Below, in pieces: positions 1 to 5,740 of a stretch of DNA of 6,207 nucleotides. Positions within the stretch are counted from its first letter, which is position 1, and every line of letters starts with the position of its first letter. Origin of the DNA: Clostridium_T sp040217795. GTDB lineage: Bacteria > Bacillota > Clostridia > Clostridiales > Clostridiaceae. The position numbers were made by a program, and so were the translations under genes. The stretch spans positions 1-6,207 of the forward strand of contig JBEHWK010000178.1 of NCBI GenBank assembly GCA_040217795.1, written 5' to 3'. The notes beneath the pieces are model-generated. The model had not been told where the DNA came from and searched no databases. It saw only the letters and a program-made list of their open reading frames with translations.

Positions 1-537
1 CCACAACTTGTGCTTCTGGATATATCTTTACCATTTTTCAATGGTTATCATTGGTGCAGCGAAATTCGTAAAATATCAAAGGTTCCTATTATTTTTATTT
101 CTTCCATGTCTGATAATATGAATATTATTATGGCTGTAAATATGGGTGGTGATGACTTTATTGCCAAGCCCTTCGATTTAAATATCCTTGTGGCAAAGGT
201 GCAGGCGCTGCTAAGAAGGACATATTCCTTTGGTGGGAAGATGGATGTAATTGAGCATGACGGTGTGGTATTAAGCCTTAGTAACGCTACGCTTGAATAC
301 AAAGATACTAAAGTGGAGCTTACAAAAAATGAATTTAAGATCCTTCAGATTTTACTTGAAAATGCTGGCATAATAATTTCTCGTCATGTTATTATGACTC
401 AGCTGTGGGAAAGTGACAACTATATAGATGATAATACTTTAACTGTTAATGTTACTCGTCTGAGAAAAAAACTTTTGGATATTGGTATTTGTGATTTTAT
501 TAAAACAAAAAAGGGCATCGGGTATATGGTGGAATAA
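1..537 (+). CDS. bceR: BceR-like OmpR-family response regulator (5' partial)
   Basis: DNA-binding response regulator that should be phosphorylated by the adjacent kinase and activate the downstream transporter promoter. The frame is open from base 1 and 178 residues are visible. The family is about 225-235 residues long, so roughly 45-50 N-terminal residues lie outside the window. The GTG at position 10 is inside the receiver domain and is not the start. Visible receiver landmarks are the phospho-acceptor Asp in LLDISLP (codon 19-21), the switch Ser in IIFISS (visible residue 35) and the conserved Lys in IAKPF (residue 56). Residues about 97-178 form an OmpR/PhoB winged helix, with LTKNEFKIL, the recognition-helix stretch TLTVNVTRLRKKL and the C-terminal hairpin IKTKKGIGYMVE. 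The run MGGDDFIAKPF is typical of the BceR subgroup. The gene ends 1 nt before the kinase start. The bceR name is at family level; the inducing peptide cannot be inferred. Confidence 0.93.
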   Translation, partial: PQLVLLDISLPFFNGYHWCSEIRKISKVPIIFISSMSDNMNIIMAVNMGGDDFIAKPFDLNILVAKVQALLRRTYSFGGKMDVIEHDGVVLSLSNATLEYKDTKVELTKNEFKILQILLENAGIIISRHVIMTQLWESDNYIDDNTLTVNVTRLRKKLLDIGICDFIKTKKGIGYMVE

Positions 538-538
538 C

Positions 539-1552
539 ATGAAAGAAAAATCTTTTTTTTGGATTATATTTTGGTATATTAAAGGTCACAGGAAAACAAT
601 AATGATGGACAGTGTTTTCCTTACTATTTTTATTATGGTCTTTTCTTTATATTCTTTACAACTTGAGGCCATTTTATATGCATTTTTTTTATCATCCTGT
701 GTGGCTGCTATCTTCATAGTATATGATTTTATGAAGTACTACAAAAAGCATAAGGAGTTATGTATTTTTAAAAAACAAATCAGTGCAGGTTTATTGCAAA
801 TGCCCTTGGCTGACAACTTGATTGAAGCTGACTATCAGAATATTCTGCATGCGTTTAATAATGAAAAGACAGAATTGATTTCAAAGATAGATATTAAGCA
901 CACAGAGATGATAGATTATTATACACTTTGGGCACATCAGATCAAGACACCAATTGCTGCAATGAGATTATTACTACAAAGTGACCAAACTGAACAAAAT
1001 AAGGAATTGTTAGGGCAAACCTTTAGGATTGAGCAATATGTTGAAATGGTGTTAGGTTATTTAAAAATCGATAGTCCATCATCGGACCTGGTGCTTCAAA
1101 ACTATAGATTGTTGGAAATTATAAGACATTGTATCAGAAAATACGCCCATATATTTATTGGAAAGAACATAGCTCTTGAGTTAAAAGAAATGGATTGTAC
1201 TGTACTGACAGATGAAAAGTGGCTGGCATTTGCAGTTGAACAAATACTTTCCAATGCTCTAAAGTATACAAATAGCGGCAAAATATCAATATATATGGAG
1301 GATGAGGGGAAAAAGATCCTTGTGATTGAGGACACAGGAATAGGCATTACAGAAGAGGATTTGCCGAGAGTGTTTGAAAAAGGTTTTACCGGATATAATG
1401 GACGGATGGATAAAAAGGCAACTGGAATAGGGCTTTATCTTTGCAAAAAGATACTGGATAAGCTTTCCCACAGAATAACTGTTATCTCTAAGGTTAACGT
1501 TGGAACAAAGGTTAAAATTGACCTTTCTTCTGTAAAAACTATTATTGATTAA
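539..1552 (+). CDS. bceS: BceS-like intramembrane-sensing histidine kinase
   Basis: Membrane histidine kinase of 337 residues, the usual BceS length, partner of the upstream regulator. The ATG at 539 lies 1 nt after the regulator stop, with GGTGG at 528-532 as a modest ribosome binding site, which suggests translational coupling. An upstream in-frame TTG at 482 would add 19 residues overlapping the regulator and was rejected. Two hydrophobic helices (about 24-42 and 43-64) are joined by only a few polar residues (QLE), so there is no extracellular sensor domain. In this family the stimulus is relayed by the cognate ABC permease. The DHp helix carries the phospho-acceptor H133 in WAHQIKTP. The ATPase domain has the N-box (EQILSNALKY, N239), the G1 box DTGIGI (265-270), the F-box region RVFEKGF and the G2 box TGIGLYL (295-301). 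All catalytic motifs are intact. The specific inducer is unknown. Confidence 0.95.
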   Translation: MKEKSFFWIIFWYIKGHRKTIMMDSVFLTIFIMVFSLYSLQLEAILYAFFLSSCVAAIFIVYDFMKYYKKHKELCIFKKQISAGLLQMPLADNLIEADYQNILHAFNNEKTELISKIDIKHTEMIDYYTLWAHQIKTPIAAMRLLLQSDQTEQNKELLGQTFRIEQYVEMVLGYLKIDSPSSDLVLQNYRLLEIIRHCIRKYAHIFIGKNIALELKEMDCTVLTDEKWLAFAVEQILSNALKYTNSGKISIYMEDEGKKILVIEDTGIGITEEDLPRVFEKGFTGYNGRMDKKATGIGLYLCKKILDKLSHRITVISKVNVGTKVKIDLSSVKTIID

Positions 1553-1553
1553 A

Positions 1554-1581
1554 TTAAACCTTACAAAGGTGTAAGGTTTAA
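1554..1581. promoter_or_regulatory. Probable BceR-type operator (perfect 12-bp inverted repeat)
   Basis: The arms TTAAACCTTACA (1554-1565) and TGTAAGGTTTAA (1570-1581) are exact reverse complements separated by AAGG. The core TTACA-N4-TGTAA agrees with the TNACA-N4-TGTAA motif described for BceR-like regulators upstream of their transporter genes (recalled from the literature). It starts one base after the kinase stop and lies upstream of the transporter promoter, where an activator site is expected. No T-tract follows, which argues against a terminator. Binding by this regulator is inferred. Confidence 0.8.
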
Positions 1582-1583
1582 AG

Positions 1584-1625
1584 AAGAAATGTAAGCCAAA
1601 GTTATGGCTGGGCATTTCTTTTTTT
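1584..1625 (+). terminator. Rho-independent terminator after the kinase gene
   Basis: An outer stem AAGAAATG (1584-1591) pairs with CATTTCTT (1613-1620). After a small internal loop (TA opposite GGG), an inner stem AGCCA (1594-1598) pairs with TGGCT (1605-1609) around a 6-nt loop. A run of seven T (1619-1625) follows. It should stop transcripts from the regulator/kinase genes. It lies upstream of the predicted transporter start point, so transporter transcripts begun there escape it. Some read-through would give a four-gene message. Confidence 0.75.
1590..1595 (+). promoter_or_regulatory. Possible secondary regulator half-site
   Basis: TGTAAG at 1590-1595 repeats the right half of the operator (1570-1575) exactly, 20 bp downstream, about two helical turns on the same DNA face. 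BceR-like promoters are reported to use a strong main site plus a weaker downstream site. The opposite half is degenerate here (AAGAA where TNACA is expected). The hexamer also forms part of the terminator stem, so it may have no regulatory role. Confidence 0.4.
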
Positions 1626-1633
1626 CTTATAAT
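1605..1633 (+). promoter_or_regulatory. Predicted transporter promoter, -10 only
   Basis: A perfect TATAAT -10 box lies at 1628-1633, giving a start point near 1640. At 17-bp spacing the -35 position (1605-1610) reads TGGCTG, a very poor match to TTGACA. A strong -10 without a -35 is typical of an activator-dependent promoter and fits the operator centred about 72 bp upstream of the predicted start. Confidence 0.6.
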
Positions 1634-1655
1634 CAAAGTATAGTCAAAGGAGATG

Positions 1656-1661
1656 AGGAGG
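1656..1661 (+). promoter_or_regulatory. Strong ribosome binding site for the ATPase gene
   Basis: AGGAGG ends 6 nt before the ATG at 1668. A second AAAGGAG lies at 1646-1652. This is the strongest Shine-Dalgarno sequence in the window and fixes the ATPase start. Confidence 0.85.
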
Positions 1662-1667
1662 TAAAAA

Positions 1668-2435
1668 ATGGAGTTATTAAAAGTTAACAATTTAAAAAAA
1701 ATATATGCATCAAGATTTGGTGGAAATCAGGTTCAGGCATTAAGCAATGTAACATTTTCAGCAGAGAAGGGTGAATATGTAGCGATTATGGGGGAGTCAG
1801 GTTCAGGAAAAACCACATTGCTGAATATCCTGGCATCATTAGATAAGCCGACCAGTGGGGAGGTTTTGTTGCAGGGTAAGAATATTGTAGCAATTAAAGA
1901 AAGTGAAATTTCTGCATTTCGAAGAGATAATTTAGGATTTGTATTTCAGGATTTTAACTTGCTGGATACCTTTTCTATTAAGGATAATATATTTTTGCCC
2001 CTGGTTTTATCCAGAAAGTCCTATGATGAAATGGAAAAAAGATTAGTACCTATTGCAGAGAAGCTGGGGATAAAAGATATACTGGCAAAGTTTCCTTATG
2101 AGGTATCAGGCGGGCAAAAACAAAGGGCGGCTGTTGCCAGAGCTTTGATTACGTCGCCGCAGGTTATCCTGGCAGATGAGCCCACGGGGGCACTTGATTC
2201 CAAAGCTGCAGACCAGCTTTTAAAATTGTTTTCGGAAGTTAATAAGGAGGGCCAGACTATTCTTATGGTTACCCATAGCACTAAGGCAGCAAGTCATGCA
2301 GGAAGAGTACTTTTTATTAAGGATGGAGAAGTGTTCCACCAGCTTTATAGAGGTTCAATGTCCAATGAGGAGATGTTCGAAAAAATTTCAAATACACTTA
2401 CAGTGATTGCCACTGGAGGTGGAGTAAATGAGTAA
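1668..2435 (+). CDS. bceA: BceA-like ABC transporter ATPase
   Basis: Nucleotide-binding subunit of a Bce-type peptide-resistance transporter, 255 residues, the usual length. It should form a cytoplasmic dimer that drives the downstream permease. All ATPase motifs are present: Walker A GESGSGKT (42-49), Q-loop Gln in FVFQD (Q94), signature VSGGQ (146-150, Val replacing the commoner Leu), Walker B VILADE (166-171) followed by the D-loop region GALD, and the H-loop His in VTHS (H203). The tail EVFHQLYRG with a short helix is typical of BceA and absent from the shorter LolD/MacB relatives. It overlaps the permease gene by 8 nt. Family knowledge says such pumps protect against cell-wall-active peptides acting on the undecaprenyl-phosphate cycle, such as bacitracin, nisin-like lantibiotics or mammalian peptides. 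The substrate here cannot be told. Confidence 0.95.
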   Translation: MELLKVNNLKKIYASRFGGNQVQALSNVTFSAEKGEYVAIMGESGSGKTTLLNILASLDKPTSGEVLLQGKNIVAIKESEISAFRRDNLGFVFQDFNLLDTFSIKDNIFLPLVLSRKSYDEMEKRLVPIAEKLGIKDILAKFPYEVSGGQKQRAAVARALITSPQVILADEPTGALDSKAADQLLKLFSEVNKEGQTILMVTHSTKAASHAGRVLFIKDGEVFHQLYRGSMSNEEMFEKISNTLTVIATGGGVNE

Positions 2436-4371
2436 ACTATTTCATCCAAGGTTAGCAGCAATAAATATTAAGAATAATAGTAAGACCTATTTTCCGTTTA
2501 TAGTTACCTGTATATGCACCATCATGATGTTTTATATCATGCATGCTATTTCAATATATAAGGGACTGGAGGGGGCAGGAGGATCTGCCAGCCTGAAAAG
2601 CATACTCAATTTAGGAACAATTGTAATAGGAATTTTTTCAGGTATATTTCTTTTTTACACAAACAGCTTTTTGGTGAAAAGACGAAAAAAAGAAATTGGG
2701 TTGTATAATGTGCTGGGTCTGGAGAAAAAGCATATTGCAAAGGTGATGTTTTTAGAAAGCATTTTTACTTCAGTTTTCAGTTTAGCAGCTGGACTTACTG
2801 GTGGGGTTATCCTGAATAAACTTATGTTTCTTTTACTTCTAAAGCTGCTTAAATTTAAAGTGTCCCTTGGCTTTTCAGTTTCAGTACCATCTATAATAAC
2901 AACTCTGATTGTTTTTACGGGTATTTTTTTCGTAACATTATTGTCAAATTTAGTTCAGATTAGAATGCTGAAGCCTATAGATCTTTTAAAAGGGACACAA
3001 CATGGAGAAAAAGAGCCAAGAACCAAATGGATCATGACTGTTATAGGATTGGCAGCCCTTAGTACCGGATATGGAATAGCATTAAAGGTTCAATCACCAC
3101 TTTCTGCCCTCAATCATTTTTTCATTGCTGTTGTTCTTGTTATGACAGGAACCTATGCCCTTTTCACAGCAGGAAGTATCACAGTATTGAAGCTGCTTAG
3201 AAAACATAAAAGCTTTTACTATAAAACAAGCAATTTCATTTCCATTTCAGGTATGCTGTACAGAATGAAGCAGAATGCAGTTGGACTTGCCAATATTTGT
3301 ATTTTAAGTACTGCAGTACTTGTGATGGTTTCCACTACAGTATCTTTATATGCAGGAATGGAAGATGTCCTGCGGACCCGCTTTCCAAAAGATATAATGA
3401 TAAATGCTTCACAAATTACTGAAAATCAGGCACAAAAGCTGGATGAAATTATAGATGCTGAAACAAAAAATAGTAAAATAGTTATAAAAAATAAACATAA
3501 CTACTGGATTAATGGTTTTGCATCTACAAATAAAGATGATAAGTTTATATCAGCCAAGGAACCAAGTCCTGCTTCAAACATATCCATGATGGTGTTTATT
3601 CCTGTTTCGGATTATAACAGATTAGAAGGAAAGAATATTACCCTTGCAGATGACGAGGCAATCCTATTTTCAGATGCAAAGAACCTCGGAAAGAACAGCA
3701 TTACCATTGAGAACAAAACCTTTAAGGTCAAACAAGTACTAGATGAACCTGTATTTGGAATGGAAAATGGTATGGTGGATATAGTGGATTCCTATGTACT
3801 CTTTATAAATAATATAGATGCCATAGAAAAAATGGGAAAAAAGGAATATTTAATTGGATTTGATGTTGAAGGTACAGATCAGGAGGCCCTAGCCTTATTC
3901 AATAAGTTAAATGAGAAATTTATTGAAAATGGGATAGAAGTCCGTATTGAAAGTTCTGCAGGCAGCCGGGAAGACTTCTTTATGGTATATGGCGGGTTAT
4001 TCTTTTTAGGTATCTTTTTAGGTACATTATTCTTAATGGCAACAGTGCTGATAATTTATTATAAACAGATATCTGAAGGATACGATGATAAAGAACGTTT
4101 TGAGATTATGCAAAAAGTAGGAATGAGTAAAAATGAAATAAAGAAAACCATAAGAAGTCAAGTATTAATGGTGTTTTTTCTGCCTCTTGCCGCCACAGTA
4201 ATCCATATTGCTTTTGCATTCCCAATGATTACTAAGCTCCTTGCTGTTCTTAATTTGACAAATGTATCCTTGTTTATGCTCTGTACTATATTTACAATCC
4301 TTGTTTTTGCAGTAATTTATGTAGTTGTATTTTCGCTGGCTGCAAGAGTGTATTATAAAATTGTTGAATAA
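2428..4371 (+). CDS. bceB: BceB-like ABC transporter permease (FtsX-like, 10 helices)
   Basis: Membrane subunit of 647 residues, the usual BceB length. The ATG at 2428 lies inside the last codons of the ATPase gene and is preceded by GGAGG at 2415-2419, so the two are translationally coupled. The predicted layout matches BceB. Helices are near residues 21-43, 58-79, 110-129, 153-176, 201-219, 229-256 and 286-308. A large extracellular domain of about 205 residues (309-515) follows, then helices near 519-545, 578-605 and 610-637. FtsX-like segments cover about 60-180 and 525-640, each with the cytoplasmic coupling sequence after a helix (RRKKEIGLYNVLGLEKKHI and KERFEIMQKVGMSKNEI). In this family the extracellular domain determines peptide specificity, and the permease forms a complex with the kinase to report transport flux. 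No frameshift or missing segment is seen. Confidence 0.95.
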   Translation: MSKLFHPRLAAINIKNNSKTYFPFIVTCICTIMMFYIMHAISIYKGLEGAGGSASLKSILNLGTIVIGIFSGIFLFYTNSFLVKRRKKEIGLYNVLGLEKKHIAKVMFLESIFTSVFSLAAGLTGGVILNKLMFLLLLKLLKFKVSLGFSVSVPSIITTLIVFTGIFFVTLLSNLVQIRMLKPIDLLKGTQHGEKEPRTKWIMTVIGLAALSTGYGIALKVQSPLSALNHFFIAVVLVMTGTYALFTAGSITVLKLLRKHKSFYYKTSNFISISGMLYRMKQNAVGLANICILSTAVLVMVSTTVSLYAGMEDVLRTRFPKDIMINASQITENQAQKLDEIIDAETKNSKIVIKNKHNYWINGFASTNKDDKFISAKEPSPASNISMMVFIPVSDYNRLEGKNITLADDEAILFSDAKNLGKNSITIENKTFKVKQVLDEPVFGMENGMVDIVDSYVLFINNIDAIEKMGKKEYLIGFDVEGTDQEALALFNKLNEKFIENGIEVRIESSAGSREDFFMVYGGLFFLGIFLGTLFLMATVLIIYYKQISEGYDDKERFEIMQKVGMSKNEIKKTIRSQVLMVFFLPLAATVIHIAFAFPMITKLLAVLNLTNVSLFMLCTIFTILVFAVIYVVVFSLAARVYYKIVE

Positions 4372-4395
4372 ATATTGTAAAGTATATTTTGTGTA

Positions 4396-4451
4396 AACTT
4401 ATGCATGTTGAATTCTTCAGGAATTGAAAAAAGAGGCGGCATGCATAAGTT
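4396..4451. terminator. Long inverted repeat between convergent genes, probable bidirectional terminator
   Basis: AACTTATGCATG (4396-4407) and CATGCATAAGTT (4440-4451) are perfect 12-bp arms around a 32-nt loop. The loop holds a smaller hairpin, AATTC (4411-4415) with GAATT (4421-4425). On the + strand AATTTT follows the stem; on the - strand there is no clear T-run. Its position, 24 nt after the permease stop and 15 nt beyond the stop of the opposing gene, fits a shared terminator. The long loop and weak T-tracts lower the certainty. Confidence 0.5.
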
Positions 4452-4466
4452 AATTTTCGTTTGAAT

Positions 4467-5423
4467 CTATTTTTTTCTCCCGTAAACCTGTTCTTTCGTA
4501 TAAAAACCGCTGCCTATAATAACACTGTCTATGTTATTCTTATCTATAAGCACCGGTTCAAGAAGAATTGACGGTACATCCATTTTACCGTTATTAACAT
4601 TGCTGTTTGTATCTACGGGTCCTCCCTCAGCCAGGTTTATTGCAGCGTCTACAGCACTTTTACCTGACTTTCTGGTGTCCTTTAATACTGTCATTGACTG
4701 GGTTCCCTGAATGATTCTTTTGATAGCTGCCAGGTCCGCATCCTGTCCTGTTATTGCAACCTTGCCTGCAAGACCCTGTTCCTGCAGTGCCTGGATTGCA
4801 GCACCAGCAGTGGCATCATTGGGTGCCAAAACAGCATTTACATTATTTTTTTTTGCAATCAAAGAATCCCTCACTATGTTATAAGCATTGTTCGGATCCC
4901 AGCCTTTAATTACCTTATCTGTAGTTATCTTTATATCTCCCATGCTTACCCTGGGCTGTATATACTCCATTGAACCTTCCTTAAACTCTTTATCAGGATC
5001 TCCGGACATAATAATATAATTTCCTTTTGGAACTTTAGTAATAAGGTACAGCCCCTGTAGTTCCCCGACTCTTTTCATGTTGTATGCTATATATAGATCC
5101 AAATTGGTATTTTTTCCCAGAGTATCGTAAGATATTACCTTGATTCCTGCTTTATGAGCCTTCTCAATAAGGCTTGCAGAACTTACCCGATCTATAGGGA
5201 CTATAATCAATACATCCGCACCCTGTGATATGAGTTTCTCCACCTGCGAAACCTGCTTAGCTGCATCAAATCCATTAAATTCTATATTCAATGTAACCCC
5301 TTTTTTCTTGGCACGAGTTTCCATACCTTCCCTATCTCTTATCCATCTCTCTTCCCTTTGGGTTGGCAGGGACACACCTATAACTATAGGCTTTCTATTC
5401 GAATGTTTTTTTCTTGAACCCAT
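4467..5423 (-). CDS. xylF: XylF-like D-xylose-binding protein without a signal peptide
   Basis: Periplasmic-binding-protein-fold protein of 318 residues, closest to D-xylose-binding XylF as I recall that sequence. Matching landmarks are the N-terminal strand and pocket PIVIGVSLPTQREERW (12-27), VSQVEKLISQGADVLII, VISYD (D100), NDATAGAAIQALQEQGLAGKVA, GQDADLAAIKRI (D228), GTQSMTV, and the C-terminal VPSILLEP and NNIDS. Normally such proteins are secreted or lipid-anchored and deliver sugar to a permease. Here the chain begins MGSRKKHSNRK, immediately ahead of the first beta strand, with no hydrophobic segment or lipobox Cys. The start is firm: AGGCGG lies 6 nt upstream, and an in-frame TAA occurs at 5444-5442 with no other start between. 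About four residues seem missing after GDPD, where XylF has a conserved Asn-Asn-Ala-Lys. No HTH domain, so not a LacI repressor. It may be a cytoplasmic sugar sensor, or a decayed transporter subunit with an intact frame. No transporter partner is visible beside it. Confidence 0.85.
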   Translation of the reverse strand: MGSRKKHSNRKPIVIGVSLPTQREERWIRDREGMETRAKKKGVTLNIEFNGFDAAKQVSQVEKLISQGADVLIIVPIDRVSSASLIEKAHKAGIKVISYDTLGKNTNLDLYIAYNMKRVGELQGLYLITKVPKGNYIIMSGDPDKEFKEGSMEYIQPRVSMGDIKITTDKVIKGWDPNNAYNIVRDSLIAKKNNVNAVLAPNDATAGAAIQALQEQGLAGKVAITGQDADLAAIKRIIQGTQSMTVLKDTRKSGKSAVDAAINLAEGGPVDTNSNVNNGKMDVPSILLEPVLIDKNNIDSVIIGSGFYTKEQVYGRKK

Positions 5424-5429
5424 ATGATA

Positions 5430-5435
5430 CCGCCT
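5430..5435 (-). promoter_or_regulatory. Ribosome binding site fixing the XylF-like start
   Basis: Read on the minus strand this is AGGCGG, one base from AGGAGG, ending 6 nt before the ATG at 5423. It matters because it supports the short, signal-less N-terminus as the true one. Confidence 0.6.
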
Positions 5436-5545
5436 GTTTAATTACTTCTTTACTAATTAAGTTATTCTGATTATGAAGTTTTAATGCCATATGATGTTAC
5501 TGTAATGCAGATACCTGATTTGTTTAATGTTTTCAATTAAGATAT

Positions 5546-5704
5546 ATGATGAAGAGGAAAAGTTTGGTGGTATTTTTCAATGGTGTGAAAAAATGTGGTA
5601 GTAGGTTCAAAATAATGGTAAAATCAAAATGTAAGAAGTTGCCATTTAAGGCGATAGGTGAAAAGATAAATAAATCTGCAGGTTATTTCGCAATTAAGAG
5701 CTGA
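5546..5704 (+). CDS. Doubtful 52-residue lysine-rich small ORF
   Basis: Two consecutive ATG codons (5546, 5549) open a frame of 52 residues ending at TGA 5702-5704. It begins MMKRKSLVVFFNGVKKCG and is rich in Lys (12 of 52), with two Cys and no membrane helix. No Shine-Dalgarno sequence precedes either ATG (the upstream bases read TCAATTAAGATAT). It resembles no family I know. It ends 36 nt before the next gene on the same strand, so it could be a leader peptide or simply a chance frame in AT-rich DNA. I think chance is more likely. Confidence 0.2.
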   Translation: MMKRKSLVVFFNGVKKCGSRFKIMVKSKCKKLPFKAIGEKINKSAGYFAIKS

Positions 5705-5740
5705 TTAATGGGCTCAATATTTGGGAAGAAGGCGATAAAT

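Larger units (their letters stand above)
5424..5740. other. Divergent intergenic region with no firm gene
   Basis: This 317-bp stretch lies between the minus-strand XylF-like gene and the plus-strand membrane-protein gene, so it should hold both promoters. On the minus strand a weak candidate is TTGAAA (5536-5531) with TATCTG (5513-5508) at 17-bp spacing; its -10 is poor. I found no convincing plus-strand promoter for the gene at 5741. The octamer CATATGAT occurs at 5421 and again at 5488, and a short palindrome TTACTGTAA lies at 5497-5505; either may be chance. No tRNA, clear riboswitch or terminator is recognisable. Confidence 0.5.

Noticed and set aside
10..537. GTG at position 10 as the response-regulator start
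   Set aside because: It falls inside the receiver domain, just before the phospho-acceptor Asp, and the frame stays open to base 1. The true start is upstream of the window.
482..538. TTG at 482 as the kinase start, adding 19 residues
   Set aside because: It lies within the regulator gene in another frame, and the extra residues are not typical of the family. The ATG at 539 has a ribosome binding site and gives the normal BceS length.
1554..1581. The perfect inverted repeat as the terminator of the kinase gene
   Set aside because: No T-run follows it on either strand, its core matches a BceR-type operator, and a better terminator with seven T lies just downstream.
1286..1690. A minus-strand frame of 134 codons across the kinase end and control region
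   Set aside because: It is antisense to conserved kinase motifs and crosses the operator and terminator; its product looks like nothing known.
4376..4397. Two TGTAAA hexamers after the permease gene as further regulator sites
   Set aside because: They are 16 bp apart, lack TNACA partners at N4 spacing and lie downstream of the operon, so chance in AT-rich DNA is likely.
4467..5423. LacI-family repressor
   Set aside because: The fold is related, but there is no N-terminal helix-turn-helix; the sugar-binding domain begins at about residue 12.
5230..5427. A 65-codon plus-strand frame opposite the XylF-like gene
   Set aside because: It is antisense to well-conserved coding sequence, has no plausible ribosome binding site and no recognisable product.
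5397..5492. A frameshifted signal peptide upstream of the XylF-like gene (minus strand)
   Set aside because: A 31-residue frame starting at 5489 overlaps the gene start, but it is polar (MALKLHNQNNLISK...), with no hydrophobic core or lipobox Cys.
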